Numbered from the stretch's first letter, positions 8,593 to 18,048 are shown. The stretch is 64,000 nucleotides of DNA from Lolliginicoccus suaedae (GCF_008312885.1 NZ_VSSO01000002.1:669846-733845); one strand, 5' to 3'. Numbers and translations are program-made. The notes: generated by a model not told the origin, from the letters alone.

Positions 8593-9723
8593 ATGGCCAC
8601 CCTCGCCCCCGCCACCTTCCTCGCCTTCACCCAGCCCGCCGACCTGCTCGTGCAAACCCTCGCCACCCCGGCCCGCGACGCCTTCGCACCGGTAGCCCGC
8701 GCACCCCGCCAGGCCGCCGCGGCAATGAGCAGCACCCTGCGCTCGCGCCGCCCCAGCACCACGAAGCCGCTGAATGATCGCCGCATCGTCATCACCGGCG
8801 CGTCCTCCGGCATCGGCGCTGCGGCCGCGCACCAGATCGCTGCGAACGGCGGCACCGTGCTCCTCGTCGCCCGCAGCCTCGACAAGCTTCTCGAGGTCAA
8901 GCAGAGCATCGAGACCGACGGCGGCACGGCTTTCGCCTACCCGTGCGACATCACCGACGGCGATGCCGTGGACCGGCTCATCGACCAGATCGTCCATGAC
9001 CACGGCACCATCGACATGCTCGTCAACAATGCTGGCCGCTCCATCCGCCGGTCGGTCGCGCTCTCCCACGACCGGTTCCACGACTTCGAGCGCACCATGT
9101 CGCTCAACTACTTCGCCGCGATCCGCCTCATCCTCGGCCTGCTGCCACACATGAAGGCCAACGCGTTCGGCCACATCGTCAACATCTCCTCGATCGGCGT
9201 GCAGACCAGCGCACCCCGCTTCTCCGCCTACGTCGCCTCGAAGGCCGCGCTCGACGCGTTCAGCGATGTCGTCGCCACCGAGACCCTCGGTAGCGGCGTC
9301 ACCTTCACCACCATCCACATGCCGCTCGTGCGCACCCCGATGATCGCGCCCACCACCATGTACGACGCGTTCCCCACGCTCAGCCCCGACGAGGCAGCCA
9401 GCCTCGTGGTCCGCGCGGTCGTCAAGCGTCCCGTCGAGATCGGCACGCCCGTCGGAACGTTCGGCGAGCTCATGCACGCCCTCGCGCCCAAGCTCACCGA
9501 CCGCATCCTGCACCAGGCCTACAAGGCGTTCCCCGACTCCCTGGCCGCGCAAGGGGAGCACACCCCCGGCGAGAAGCCCCAGGGCGAGAACACCAAGAGC
9601 ACCGGCCCCGGCCTCTCCCGCCGCACCCTGCTGCTCGCCCGCGCCTCACGCCTCGCCCGCACCCAGCCGCTCTCGGGCACTGCCACCGCCATGATGCGGC
9701 TGCTGCCCGGCATCCACTGGTGA
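8593..9723 (+). CDS. SDR-family NAD(P)-dependent oxidoreductase
   Basis: A 376-residue classical short-chain dehydrogenase with extensions at both ends. The cofactor motif TGASSGIG (about 68-75), NNAG, and a catalytic YVASK (about Tyr213) preceded by Ser are all present. About 60 extra N-terminal residues have an amphipathic look, and about 80 extra C-terminal residues are basic, as in SDRs that act on membrane lipids. ATG at 8593 follows AAGGAG. First gene of the TetR-controlled operon; substrate unknown, probably a lipid-derived alcohol, ketone or aldehyde given the FadD at the end. Confidence 0.82.
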   Translation: MATLAPATFLAFTQPADLLVQTLATPARDAFAPVARAPRQAAAAMSSTLRSRRPSTTKPLNDRRIVITGASSGIGAAAAHQIAANGGTVLLVARSLDKLLEVKQSIETDGGTAFAYPCDITDGDAVDRLIDQIVHDHGTIDMLVNNAGRSIRRSVALSHDRFHDFERTMSLNYFAAIRLILGLLPHMKANAFGHIVNISSIGVQTSAPRFSAYVASKAALDAFSDVVATETLGSGVTFTTIHMPLVRTPMIAPTTMYDAFPTLSPDEAASLVVRAVVKRPVEIGTPVGTFGELMHALAPKLTDRILHQAYKAFPDSLAAQGEHTPGEKPQGENTKSTGPGLSRRTLLLARASRLARTQPLSGTATAMMRLLPGIHW

Positions 9724-9755
9724 ACACCCACCACAACACGAAGGACCACAGCTCC

Positions 9756-10580
9756 ATGAAGAACATCAACGGCAAGACTGTCCTGATCACTGGCGCAGCA
9801 ATGGGCATGGGTGCCCTCCACGCCCACCGCGCCGTGGTCGAGGGCGCCGCCACCCTCGTCCTCTGGGACATCAACGAGCCCGCGCTCGCAAAGACTGCCC
9901 GGGAACTGCGCGAGCTCGGTGCCACCGTCCACGCCCAGGTCGTGGATGTCTCCGACGCGGACGCCATCGCGGCCGCCGCGCAACAGGTGCGCGACGAGAT
10001 CGGCACCGTCCACATCCTCATCAACAACGCCGGCATCGTGCGCGGCAACTCCTACTTCTGGGAGACCCCCAGCGCCGCCGATACCACCCTCACCATGGCC
10101 ATCAACGCGGTCGCACCAATGCTCATCACCCGCGAGTTCCTGCCGGGCATGGTCGCGACCACCGAGGAATGCCGCGTCATCAACGTCGCCTCCGCGGCCG
10201 GGCTCACCGCGAACCCCCGCATGGCCGCCTACTGCGGATCCAAATGGGCCGCGGTCGGCTGGTCGGACTCGGTGCGCCTCGAGCTCGAGCAGGCCGGGCA
10301 CCGGCACATCAAGGTCACCACGGTGTGCCCGTACTACATCAGCACCGGCATGTTCGACGGCGCTCGCCCCGCCCCGCTGCTGCCGATCCTCGACCCCCAG
10401 CATGTCGTTGACCAGGCGTGGAAGCACTCCAAGTCGGGCTCGCCGTTCGTGATCCTGCCGCGCGCGGTCGTGCTCAGCGAGGTCGTCAAGGGCATCGTTC
10501 CTACCCCGGTCCGCGACTTCCTCGCCGGCCGCGTGCTCGGCATCCACAAGACCATGGACGACTTCGTCGGCCGTCGCTGA
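9756..10580 (+). CDS. SDR-family oxidoreductase
   Basis: A 274-residue short-chain dehydrogenase: TGAAMGMG (13-20) for the cofactor, NNAG, and YCGSK with catalytic Tyr159. A GTG at 9720 overlapping the previous stop is possible, but the ATG at 9756 has AAGGA upstream and starts directly before the first beta strand. The end of the protein (GIHKTMDDFVGRR) is like that of mycobacterial lipid SDRs. Two different SDRs in one operon suggest consecutive oxidation steps or a broad substrate set. Confidence 0.8.
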   Translation: MKNINGKTVLITGAAMGMGALHAHRAVVEGAATLVLWDINEPALAKTARELRELGATVHAQVVDVSDADAIAAAAQQVRDEIGTVHILINNAGIVRGNSYFWETPSAADTTLTMAINAVAPMLITREFLPGMVATTEECRVINVASAAGLTANPRMAAYCGSKWAAVGWSDSVRLELEQAGHRHIKVTTVCPYYISTGMFDGARPAPLLPILDPQHVVDQAWKHSKSGSPFVILPRAVVLSEVVKGIVPTPVRDFLAGRVLGIHKTMDDFVGRR

Positions 10581-10602
10581 CCAACCCCGCCAGGAGAACA
10601 CC

Positions 10603-11277
10603 ATGACCATCCTCGCCCCGCGCCCCATCCAATCGCTGCGGCCCCGCATCACCGACCAGCCCACCGCTCCCGTCCTCCAGATCGCCGCAGCCCCGCAGGA
10701 GCCCCGGCTCGCCGTGCCGGGCCACGCGGTCTCAAGAGTCCAGGCCCGCCGCCAGCCCTGGCCATTCCGCCAGCCCAGCACCCGCCGCTGGGTCCACGAG
10801 CTCCTGCCGCACGCCATCCTCTCGGCCAGCCGCGACGCGGACGGCGCGCCCGTGCACCTCGTCGGCCGCGACTCGGCCGGGCTGCGGGCGCTGCTGTGCG
10901 CGGCGGAGTTCCCGCACCTGCCCATCGCCTCGATCACTGTGCTCGCCGCCACCCCCGAGGACGCGGCACTGCCCGGAAGCCAGCACCCAGGGCACGCGCA
11001 CCTCGGCGATCACTGCGTCGACCTGTCGCGCATCGCCGTGCCCGTCGCGATCCTGCTGCCGGCCGCCACGCCCTGGACCTCGGAACTGCTCGAGCTCGAC
11101 ACTCAGGCCCGTGCCGCGCTGCCCGCTTCCACCCACCTCAGCATCAGTGCCGGGGCACAGGGGTCCCTGCCCCGCTTCCTTCGCGAGGTGGAAGCGATCA
11201 GGTCCCTGCGCTTCGACCGAAACCCCACCAGCGCGGAGCGCCGCGCCGCCATCCGATCCCTCATCACCACCTCCTAG
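10603..11277 (+). CDS. Protein of unknown function in the SDR/FadD operon
   Basis: A 224-residue protein with no family recognised. ATG at 10603 follows CAGGAGAAC; 22 bp separate it from the SDR and 12 bp from fadD, so it is clearly operonic. The N-terminal 60 residues are Pro/Arg-rich. The middle (HELLPHAILSASRD, then GRDSAGLRALL) and a VPVAILLPA strand could belong to an alpha/beta fold, but no catalytic set can be named. The C-terminus is helical and basic. Confidence 0.65.
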   Translation: MTILAPRPIQSLRPRITDQPTAPVLQIAAAPQEPRLAVPGHAVSRVQARRQPWPFRQPSTRRWVHELLPHAILSASRDADGAPVHLVGRDSAGLRALLCAAEFPHLPIASITVLAATPEDAALPGSQHPGHAHLGDHCVDLSRIAVPVAILLPAATPWTSELLELDTQARAALPASTHLSISAGAQGSLPRFLREVEAIRSLRFDRNPTSAERRAAIRSLITTS

Positions 11278-11289
11278 GAGTCCCACCCC

Positions 11290-13092
11290 ATGCGCGAGAT
11301 GACCGTCCCCCCAGCGCAGCACGTCGAGCCCGGCGACAGCCTCACCGACATGATCGTGCGCAATGCCATCACCGACCCCACGCGCATCGCGTTCCAGCGA
11401 CAGGCCGAGGGCGACTGGATCGATGTGACCGCCGCCGGGTTCCTGCGCGAGGTCGACGATCTCGCCAAGGGGCTCATCGCCAGTGGCATCCTGCCTGGGG
11501 ATCGCGTGGCGCTGCTGTCCCGCACTCGCTACGAGTGGACCCTGTGCGACTTCGCGATCTGGAGCGCCGGGGCGATCACCGTTCCGATCTACGAGACGTC
11601 GTCGGCCGAGCAGATCCAGTGGATCCTCTCCGACTCCGGTGCCGTAGCCTGCATCGCTGAGACACCCGCTCTGGCACTCACCGTCGCCACCGTCCTGGAT
11701 AGCAACGCCTGCGACGTGTGGCAGATCGAGGGCCCGGCCACCGAGCCGGCCCGGCCGCTCGCAGTGCTCCGCGATCTCGGCACCGGCCTCGCGGACGACA
11801 CCGTCGCGCTGCGCCGCGCGGGACTGAGCGCCACCACCACCGCCACCCTCATCTACACCTCCGGCACCACCGGTCGGCCCAAGGGCTGCGCGCTCACCCA
11901 CGGACATTTCCTCGGCGAGGTCACCAACGTCACCGCGCAGCTCGCCGACGTGTTCGACCGTCCCGGCAGCGCCACCCTGCTCTTCCTGCCGCTCGCGCAT
12001 GTCTTCGCCCGCGTCATCCAGCTCGGTTGCGTCCACGCCGGAGTGGTGCTCGGCCACTCGTCCGATATCAAGACGCTCCTCGATGATCTCGCCGCGTTCC
12101 AGCCCACGTTCATCCTCGCTGTCCCGCGCGTCTTCGAGAAGGTCTACAACGGCGCCGCCCGCAAGGCCGACGCGGCGGGCAAGGGCACCATCTTCGCCCG
12201 CGCCACGGCCACCGCTATCGCCTACAGCGAGGCCATCGATGACGGCCGCATCACCTGGCCGCTGCGCGCCCGCCACAAGCTCTACGACGTGCTCGTCTAC
12301 CGCAAGCTCCGCGCCACCCTCGGCGGGCAGGCCACCCACGCCATCTCCGGCGGATCGCCCCTCGGCGCGCGGCTCGGGCACTTCTACCGCGGCATCGGGC
12401 TCACCGTCCTCGAGGGCTACGGGCTCACCGAGACCACCGCTGCGATCACCGTCAACCCGCCTGCGGCGCCCCGCATGGGAACCGTGGGGCAGCCCGTCCC
12501 CGGCACCACCATCCGCATCGCCGAGGACGGCGAGGTCCTAGCGCGCGGCCCGATGGTGTTCGGCGGCTACTGGAACAATGACGCCGCCACCGCCGAGGCG
12601 CTCGACGCGGATGGCTGGTTCCACACCGGCGACATCGGCACCCTCGACGAGGACGGCTACCTCGCCATCACCGGGCGGAAGAAGGAGCTCATCGTCACCG
12701 CCGGCGGCAAGAACGTCGCGCCCGCCGTCATCGAGGACCGCATCCGCGCCCATCCGCTGATCAGCCAGGTCATGGTGGTCGGTGACAACGAGCCCTTCGT
12801 CGGCGCGCTCATCACGCTCGACGCCGAGGCCCTCGAGCCGTGGGCTCTGGCCCGGGGCAAGACTTCCGATATCGCTGGCCTGATCGAGGACGCCGAGCTG
12901 CGCGCCGAGATCGACAGCGCTATCGCGGAGGGCAACAAGGCCGTCTCCAAGGCCGAGTCCGTGCGCGCGTACCGCATCGTGCCGCTCGACTGGACCGTTG
13001 AGGACGGGCAGCTCACCCCGTCGATGAAGCTCAAGCGCGCCATCGTCGCCAAGGAGCACGCCGCTGACATCGAGGCGCTCTACGGAAGGTGA
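11290..13092 (+). CDS. Long-chain fatty acid-CoA ligase (FadD15-like)
   Basis: AMP-forming acyl-CoA synthetase, 600 aa, activating a fatty acid to acyl-AMP and then acyl-CoA. The P-loop YTSGTTGRPKG (189-199), YGLTETTAA (about 377), the TGD motif (GWFHTGDIG) and the C-terminal GRKKE(L)I with a late catalytic Lys (PSMKLKR) are all present. Layout matches FadD15-type long-chain ligases. AGGAG lies 9 bp before the ATG. Last gene of the operon. Confidence 0.88.
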   Translation: MREMTVPPAQHVEPGDSLTDMIVRNAITDPTRIAFQRQAEGDWIDVTAAGFLREVDDLAKGLIASGILPGDRVALLSRTRYEWTLCDFAIWSAGAITVPIYETSSAEQIQWILSDSGAVACIAETPALALTVATVLDSNACDVWQIEGPATEPARPLAVLRDLGTGLADDTVALRRAGLSATTTATLIYTSGTTGRPKGCALTHGHFLGEVTNVTAQLADVFDRPGSATLLFLPLAHVFARVIQLGCVHAGVVLGHSSDIKTLLDDLAAFQPTFILAVPRVFEKVYNGAARKADAAGKGTIFARATATAIAYSEAIDDGRITWPLRARHKLYDVLVYRKLRATLGGQATHAISGGSPLGARLGHFYRGIGLTVLEGYGLTETTAAITVNPPAAPRMGTVGQPVPGTTIRIAEDGEVLARGPMVFGGYWNNDAATAEALDADGWFHTGDIGTLDEDGYLAITGRKKELIVTAGGKNVAPAVIEDRIRAHPLISQVMVVGDNEPFVGALITLDAEALEPWALARGKTSDIAGLIEDAELRAEIDSAIAEGNKAVSKAESVRAYRIVPLDWTVEDGQLTPSMKLKRAIVAKEHAADIEALYGR

Positions 13093-13128
13093 GGGGGCTG
13101 GCTCTGGCGGCCTCTGCTCACGGGCTCG

Positions 13129-13197
13129 AATCTGCTGGTCAATGTCACCCGACACGCCGCGACACGGCTGTGGAAACGTGACATTGGCTAGCAGATC
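13129..13197. repeat. Palindrome family B, copy 1
   Basis: Arms at 13130-13148 and 13178-13196 (core CAATGTCAC / GTGACATTG), 29-nt loop. The two positions where the arms differ both give G-U pairs in RNA. It lies between convergent fadD and bcp. The loop contains CGACACGCCGCGACACG, shared with the two other copies near 25.2 and 26.6 kb. Confidence 0.8.
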
Positions 13198-13303
13198 CTG
13201 GGTGTTGCGCCTGGATGCAGCGGCCAAGTCCAGCTCGAACGCCTGCCGACCGCCGTGGATGGGGCGTCACCATGTGGTGCTGGTAGCGCCCCATCCACGG
13301 GGT

Positions 13304-13762
13304 TCAGGAGCGGCGGGCGAGGACCTGGAGGGCCTCGTCGGCGTGGGCGTTGGCCTTGAACTCGCTGGAGATGACACCGAGGATCGTGCGATCGGTGTCG
13401 ATGACGAACGTCTTGCGCTTGACGGGCGCGAGCTTGCCTAGCAGGCCGCGCTTGACGCCGAACCGCGCGGCGACGGCGCTGTCGGCGTCGGAGAGCAGCG
13501 GGTAGTCGATCTCCTGGGCGGAGGCGAAGCCGGCCTGGGTCTGCATGTCGTCGGTGCTGATGCCCACCCGGGATGCTCCGGCGGCGGCGAAGTCGGCGGA
13601 GAGGTCGCGGAAGTGGCACGCCTCGGCGGTGCAGACGGGGGTGTTCGCGGCCGGGTAGAAGAACAGCACGATGGGGCCGTCGGCGAGGAGCTCGTCGAGG
13701 GAGCGGACAGTGCCGAACTGGTCGGGCAGGGCGAAGTCGGGGGCTTTGTCTCCTGTGTTCAC
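13304..13762 (-). CDS. bcp: Peroxiredoxin, PrxQ/BCP type
   Basis: Thiol peroxidase of 152 aa reducing H2O2 and organic hydroperoxides with thioredoxin. Peroxidatic Cys44 and resolving Cys49 lie in TPVCTAEAC, the PrxQ pattern with five-residue spacing. The N-terminus GDKAPDFALPDQ is typical. A GTG at 13762 gives the usual family length; the frame is open to an ATG at 13831, and neither has a strong ribosome site, so the start is uncertain. Confidence 0.85.
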   Translation of the reverse strand: MNTGDKAPDFALPDQFGTVRSLDELLADGPIVLFFYPAANTPVCTAEACHFRDLSADFAAAGASRVGISTDDMQTQAGFASAQEIDYPLLSDADSAVAARFGVKRGLLGKLAPVKRKTFVIDTDRTILGVISSEFKANAHADEALQVLARRS

Positions 13763-13890
13763 ACGGCTGAGATTACCGCCGTTGGCCGTGGAGTTCAGCG
13801 CGAGCGCGAATGCCTGGACCAGTATGGCCATGCAACGGGCGCTCGGCCACTATCGTCGGTATCACCGGTCCCCGAGGAAAGGCGGCGGCG

Positions 13891-15387
13891 ATGGGCACGG
13901 AGGTCACGGCGATCCGGTTCACCCATGAGGATCGTCGCGTGTTCCGCCGGAAGGTGCATGAGTGCACCGAGGCGCTGGAGCGGATGCTCCACGATGGCGC
14001 GTTCGACAGCCATCGGGCCGTGCCGCTGCTGGGCATGGAGGTCGAGCTCAACCTCGTCGATGACGCGATGGAACCGGCGAAGGCGAACGACGAGGTGCTC
14101 GCCGCGATCGCGGACAACGACTACCAGACCGAGCTGGGCCGGTTCAACATCGAGCTGAATGTCGCGCCCGCTCCGCTAGCGGGAGAGTCGATCCGCGAGG
14201 TGGAGCTGGGGCTGCGCCGGTCGCTGGAGCATGCCGACGACATGGCCTCGCGCAATGGCGCCCGCGTGGTGCTCACCGGGATGCTGCCGACGCTGCGCAC
14301 CGAGCATTTCGATGCTGCCTGGATCACCGACAATCCGCGCTATGCGCTGCTCAACGAGCAGATCTTCGCGGCACGCGGCGAGGACATCGAGATCGACATC
14401 AGTGGCAACGGTCTCGACGGTGGTGCCGAGCGGCTGCGCATCGATTGCACCTCGGTGCTGCCCGAGGCCGCGTGCACCTCGGTGCAGCTGCACCTCGCGG
14501 TGGATCCGGACATGTTCGCGGCGTACTGGAACGCCGCGCAATGCGTGGCGGGCGTGCAGGTGGCGCTGGGCGCGAACTCGCCGTTCCTCGCTCAGACGGC
14601 GCTGTGGCACGAGAGCCGGATACCAGTCTTCGAGCAGGCCATCGATACGCGCTCGCTGGAGCTGAAGAACCAGGGCGTGCGGCCCCGGGTGTGGTTCGGG
14701 GAGCGGTGGATCACCTCCATCTTCGATCTGTTCGACGAGAACGCCCGCTACTTCCCGGCGCTGCTGCCCGAGGCCACCGACGAGGCTCCGCTCGCGCGGC
14801 TGGAAGCGGGGGAGACGCCGTCGCTCGCTGAGCTGTCGATGCACAACGGCACCATCTATCGGTGGAACCGGCCGGTGTATGCGGTGGTGGAGGGGACGCC
14901 GCAGATCCGGGTGGAGAATCGCGTGCTGCCGGGCGGGCCGACGGTGATCGACACGATGGCCAACGCCGCCTTCTACTACGGGGTCGTGCATGCCCTGGCC
15001 CATGCGGACCGGCCCGCGTGGACGCAGATGTCGTTCGATGCGGCACGGACCAACCTGGAGAAGGCAGCCCGGCACGGCATGGATGCGCGGCTGTACTGGC
15101 CGTCGTGCGGGGAGGTGGGGCCCGATGAGCTGGCGCTGCGCTGGTTGCTGCCGCTCGCGGAGCAGGGGCTCTCCGATTATGGCGTGGCAGCGGAGGTGCG
15201 CGACCGGTACTTGTCGATCATCGAGGAACGTTGCTTGCAGCGGCGCAATGGCGCGGGGTGGCAGCGCCGGATGGTGGCGCGGCTCGAGAAATCCGGGATG
15301 ACGCGTCAGGAGGCATTGCCCCGCATGCTGGCCGAGTACGCGGAGCTGATGCGGGCAGGCGATCCGGTGCACACCTGGCCGTGGTAG
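13891..15387 (+). CDS. GCS2-family glutamate-cysteine ligase-like protein
   Basis: A 498-residue carboxylate-amine ligase of the glutamate-cysteine ligase 2 family. GMEVELNLVD near residue 50 is the family ATP/Mg motif, and LGRFNIELNVAP and NSPFLAQTALWHESR match the family core. The function cannot be set: these proteins are not always true gamma-glutamylcysteine synthetases, and mycothiol producers use one paralogue (EgtA) for ergothioneine. ATG at 13891 follows GAGGAAAGG. It stands alone between bcp (opposite strand) and a TetR gene. Confidence 0.75.
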   Translation: MGTEVTAIRFTHEDRRVFRRKVHECTEALERMLHDGAFDSHRAVPLLGMEVELNLVDDAMEPAKANDEVLAAIADNDYQTELGRFNIELNVAPAPLAGESIREVELGLRRSLEHADDMASRNGARVVLTGMLPTLRTEHFDAAWITDNPRYALLNEQIFAARGEDIEIDISGNGLDGGAERLRIDCTSVLPEAACTSVQLHLAVDPDMFAAYWNAAQCVAGVQVALGANSPFLAQTALWHESRIPVFEQAIDTRSLELKNQGVRPRVWFGERWITSIFDLFDENARYFPALLPEATDEAPLARLEAGETPSLAELSMHNGTIYRWNRPVYAVVEGTPQIRVENRVLPGGPTVIDTMANAAFYYGVVHALAHADRPAWTQMSFDAARTNLEKAARHGMDARLYWPSCGEVGPDELALRWLLPLAEQGLSDYGVAAEVRDRYLSIIEERCLQRRNGAGWQRRMVARLEKSGMTRQEALPRMLAEYAELMRAGDPVHTWPW

Positions 15388-15390
15388 CAC

Positions 15391-16089
15391 TCAGGGCGCT
15401 AGCGGTGGGCATGCTGGTGGCGCGTGCCGCTGCTGCAGGATCTGCTTGGCCTCGCTGACCTGCTCGGGGGTGAGGCTGGCGACGGTCAGGGGCAGGTGCT
15501 CGCGGTCGCCGCGCAGGCTGTCGAGGAACAGCACGAGGTAGCGGCGCCACGCATCGGGCGCGACGGGGCCGGAGAAAGCCGCGAAGTTGGCCACCATGTG
15601 GATGGTGGCGAAGAGGTCGGAGAGGGTGGCGTCGGGCCGCAGCGCGCCAGCGTCGTGCGCGCGGTCGAACACCGCGGCGAATGATGAACGCATGCGGTCC
15701 GCAGCGCGGGAGATGCCCTCGCGGTCGTTCTCGCGGCCGATGACCACTTCGGAGAGGCCCCGGTCGACGGCGAGGCGCTGGCAGGCGTGCTCGGCAAGGT
15801 GCGTGTATCCACTCCAGGGATCGGGGTCGCCGAGCGCGCGCTCGGCCGCCTCGGCGAGATTGGTGAGGCTGAGCTCGAACAGTGCCTCGATGAGCTCGTG
15901 CTTGTTGGCGAACCTCCGGTAGACGGTGCCGACGCCGACTCCGGCAGCGCGGGCCACTTCATCGAGGGTGATGGCGAGCCCCTGGGTGGCGTAGAGCTCG
16001 CGCGCGGACTCGATGATGCGTTGCCGGTTGCGCTCGGCGTCGGCGCGCAATGGGGCGCTCGTCGTGGGGGGCGGGGTGGCCTCGGTCAT
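15391..16089 (-). CDS. TetR-family regulator of the adjacent MFS exporter
   Basis: A 232-residue TetR protein: LDEVARAAGVGVGTVYRRFANKHELIEALF is the DNA-binding helix-turn-helix. ATG at 16089 follows AGGTG. It is divergent from a 14-helix MFS drug exporter and an inverted repeat lies between the two, so it probably represses the exporter until a toxic compound binds. Confidence 0.87.
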   Translation of the reverse strand: MTEATPPPTTSAPLRADAERNRQRIIESARELYATQGLAITLDEVARAAGVGVGTVYRRFANKHELIEALFELSLTNLAEAAERALGDPDPWSGYTHLAEHACQRLAVDRGLSEVVIGRENDREGISRAADRMRSSFAAVFDRAHDAGALRPDATLSDLFATIHMVANFAAFSGPVAPDAWRRYLVLFLDSLRGDREHLPLTVASLTPEQVSEAKQILQQRHAPPACPPLAP

Positions 16090-16124
16090 TGTGATTCACC
16101 TCACGGATCTATTCGGAGGGGGAA

Positions 16125-16160
16125 TCTCCGCTTACCATCATAAGTTGTGTAAAGCGGAGA
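16125..16160. promoter_or_regulatory. Candidate TetR operator between tetR and MFS gene
   Basis: Inverted repeat with arms TCTCCGCTTAC (16125-16135) and GTAAAGCGGAGA (16149-16160), differing by one base insertion. It lies in the A+T-richer middle of the divergent region, where the exporter promoter should be. Confidence 0.65.
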
Positions 16161-16236
16161 TGGTAACTCCACTTAGTAAAGATCTCGCAAAGCCGCCCCT
16201 CCATCACGCGCCCCCGCACGGAAGCAGAGCCGACCC

Positions 16237-17709
16237 ATGACCACCACCACGCCCCTCGAGAGCCCAGGCGCCGGCACCCAGCGCGACCGTCGCTGGCTCG
16301 TCCTCGCCGTCCTCGGCATCGCCCAGCTGATGGTGGTGCTCGACGCCACCATCGTGAACATCGCCCTCCCTGCCGCCCAGGCAGACCTCGGGTTCACCGA
16401 CTCCGACCGGCAATGGGTCATCATCGCCTACGCCCTCACCTTCGGCAGCCTGCTCCTCCTCGGCGGCCGCCTCTCCGACCTCTTCGGGCGCCGCATCACC
16501 TTCCTCACCGGCCTCGCTGGCTTCGCCGCCGCCTCCGCCGTCGGTGGGCTCGCCCCCAGCTTCGAGATCCTCGTCGCCGCCCGCGCCGGGCAAGGCATCT
16601 TCGGCGCGCTGCTCGCCCCCACCGCCCTTGCCCTGCTCACCACCACCTTCACCGACCCCAAGGAACGCGCCAAGGCATTCGGCATCTTCGGCGCCATCGC
16701 CGGTTCCGGAGCAGGCGTCGGGCTCCTGCTCGGCGGCGTGCTCACCGAATGGGCCGACTGGCGCTGGACGCTGCTGGTCAACGTGTTCTTCGCCGGCATT
16801 GCCCTGATCGGCGCGGCCATCCTGCTCGACCCCCAGCGGTCCACCAACCGGCCACGCCTGGACATCCCCGGCACCGTCGTCGGCTCCGTCGCGCTGTTCG
16901 CCATCGTCTTCGGGTTCTCCAGCGCCGAGCACAACGGCTGGACCGCCACCTCCACCCTCGCCTGGATCACCGTCGGCATCGTGCTGCTCGTGGCCTTCGT
17001 GTACCTCCAGAGCCGGGTCGAGCATCCTCTGCTCCCGCTGAAGATCATCCTCGACCGCACCCGTGGGGCCGCGTTCCTGTCGATGCTCCTCGCCGGCAGC
17101 GGAATGTTCGCGGTGTTCCTCTTCCTCACCTACTACCTGCAGGTCACCGTCGGGTACTCGCCCATCCAGACCGGGTTCGCCTTCCTCCCGATGGTGATGA
17201 TGATCATGGTCTCCTCGATCGTCATCAATGCCGTCCTGCTGCCCAAGCACGGACCGCGCCCCCTCGTCACCACCGGCATGGCGCTCGGCGCCCTCGGCCT
17301 CGCCTGGCTCACCCAGATCGAGATCGGGAGCAGCTACCTCGCGCACATCCTCCCGTCGCTGGTGGTCATGGGCCTCGGCATGGGCGCGATCTTCGCCTCC
17401 TCCATCCAGTCCGCCGTGTCCGGCGTCGCCCCTGCTGACGCGGGAATCGCCTCCGCCACCATGAACACCATGCAGCAGGTGGGTGGCTCCATCGGTACCG
17501 CGCTGCTCAGCACCATCGCAGCGACCGCGGCATCGGACTACCTCGCCGCCGGTGGCACCGGCGGCCCGCTCCAGGCCGCCATGGAGAGCTACACGACAGC
17601 CTTCGCCTGGGGCGCCGGGATCTTCGTCCTCGGTGCCATCGTCGCCGTCACGCTGTTCCGGCCCGGCCAGCTGCCCGCGCAGCAGGGCGTGCCCGTCGCC
17701 GCGCACTGA
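16237..17709 (+). CDS. MFS multidrug exporter, DHA2 (EmrB/QacA) family
   Basis: A 490-residue inner-membrane proton antiporter with about 14 predicted membrane segments. The first helix has VVLDATIVNIALP, the DHA2 signature, followed by the loop motif GGRLSDLFGRR between helices 2 and 3, and motif C-like GSGAGVGLLLGGVL in helix 5. The substrate is unknown; antibiotics, dyes or lipids are all possible. Divergent from its likely TetR repressor. Confidence 0.9.
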   Translation: MTTTTPLESPGAGTQRDRRWLVLAVLGIAQLMVVLDATIVNIALPAAQADLGFTDSDRQWVIIAYALTFGSLLLLGGRLSDLFGRRITFLTGLAGFAAASAVGGLAPSFEILVAARAGQGIFGALLAPTALALLTTTFTDPKERAKAFGIFGAIAGSGAGVGLLLGGVLTEWADWRWTLLVNVFFAGIALIGAAILLDPQRSTNRPRLDIPGTVVGSVALFAIVFGFSSAEHNGWTATSTLAWITVGIVLLVAFVYLQSRVEHPLLPLKIILDRTRGAAFLSMLLAGSGMFAVFLFLTYYLQVTVGYSPIQTGFAFLPMVMMIMVSSIVINAVLLPKHGPRPLVTTGMALGALGLAWLTQIEIGSSYLAHILPSLVVMGLGMGAIFASSIQSAVSGVAPADAGIASATMNTMQQVGGSIGTALLSTIAATAASDYLAAGGTGGPLQAAMESYTTAFAWGAGIFVLGAIVAVTLFRPGQLPAQQGVPVAAH

Positions 17710-17738
17710 ACCGCTTCTGGACCAGGCGGCGGCTCGGC

Positions 17739-17781
17739 TAGTGGAAACTTTTCCCGCTCACAGCGGGAAAAGTTTCCACTA
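17739..17781. repeat. Palindrome family A, copy 2
   Basis: Same 18-bp stem as 7601-7641, here extended to 19 bp, with loop TCACA. It lies 29 bp after the MFS stop codon and can act as its terminator. Confidence 0.85.
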
Positions 17782-17850
17782 CCAGCGCGCGGGCCCCGGT
17801 GGCCAAGCCATCAGCAGCGGCGTCCGACCGCGACCAGGCGCCTCCCCCCG

Positions 17851-18048
17851 CTACTGCTCGAACGGCACCACCGAGCATGTGGCTCCGGTGCCGTGGGAGC
17901 CCGCGGGTTCCACATCGACGACCCTGGTGGTGCTCGAGGTGATTGCCTCGGCGTCGAGCGCGTAGGCGACCGTGCCGGCGAGTCCTAGGTTCAGGACCGC
18001 GACAAGCAGCGCGACGCGGGTGATCCGGTTCGCAGTCCGGGGACGCAT
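17851..18048 (-). CDS. Small exported or membrane-anchored protein
   Basis: A 65-residue protein: basic start (MRPRTANRITR), one hydrophobic helix (VALLVAVLNLGLAGTVAYAL), then a short polar tail with a single Cys. ATG at 18048 follows TAGGAG, good support for so small a gene. Signal anchor or secreted peptide; no family recognised. Confidence 0.6.
   Translation of the reverse strand: MRPRTANRITRVALLVAVLNLGLAGTVAYALDAEAITSSTTRVVDVEPAGSHGTGATCSVVPFEQ

Noticed and set aside
16204-17706. Long open frame on the minus strand opposite the MFS gene, and similar long antisense frames over sdhA, glpD, accA3 and the multicopper oxidase.
   Set aside because: They are Gly/Glu/Arg-rich without domains, caused by the GC-rich third codon positions of the real genes.
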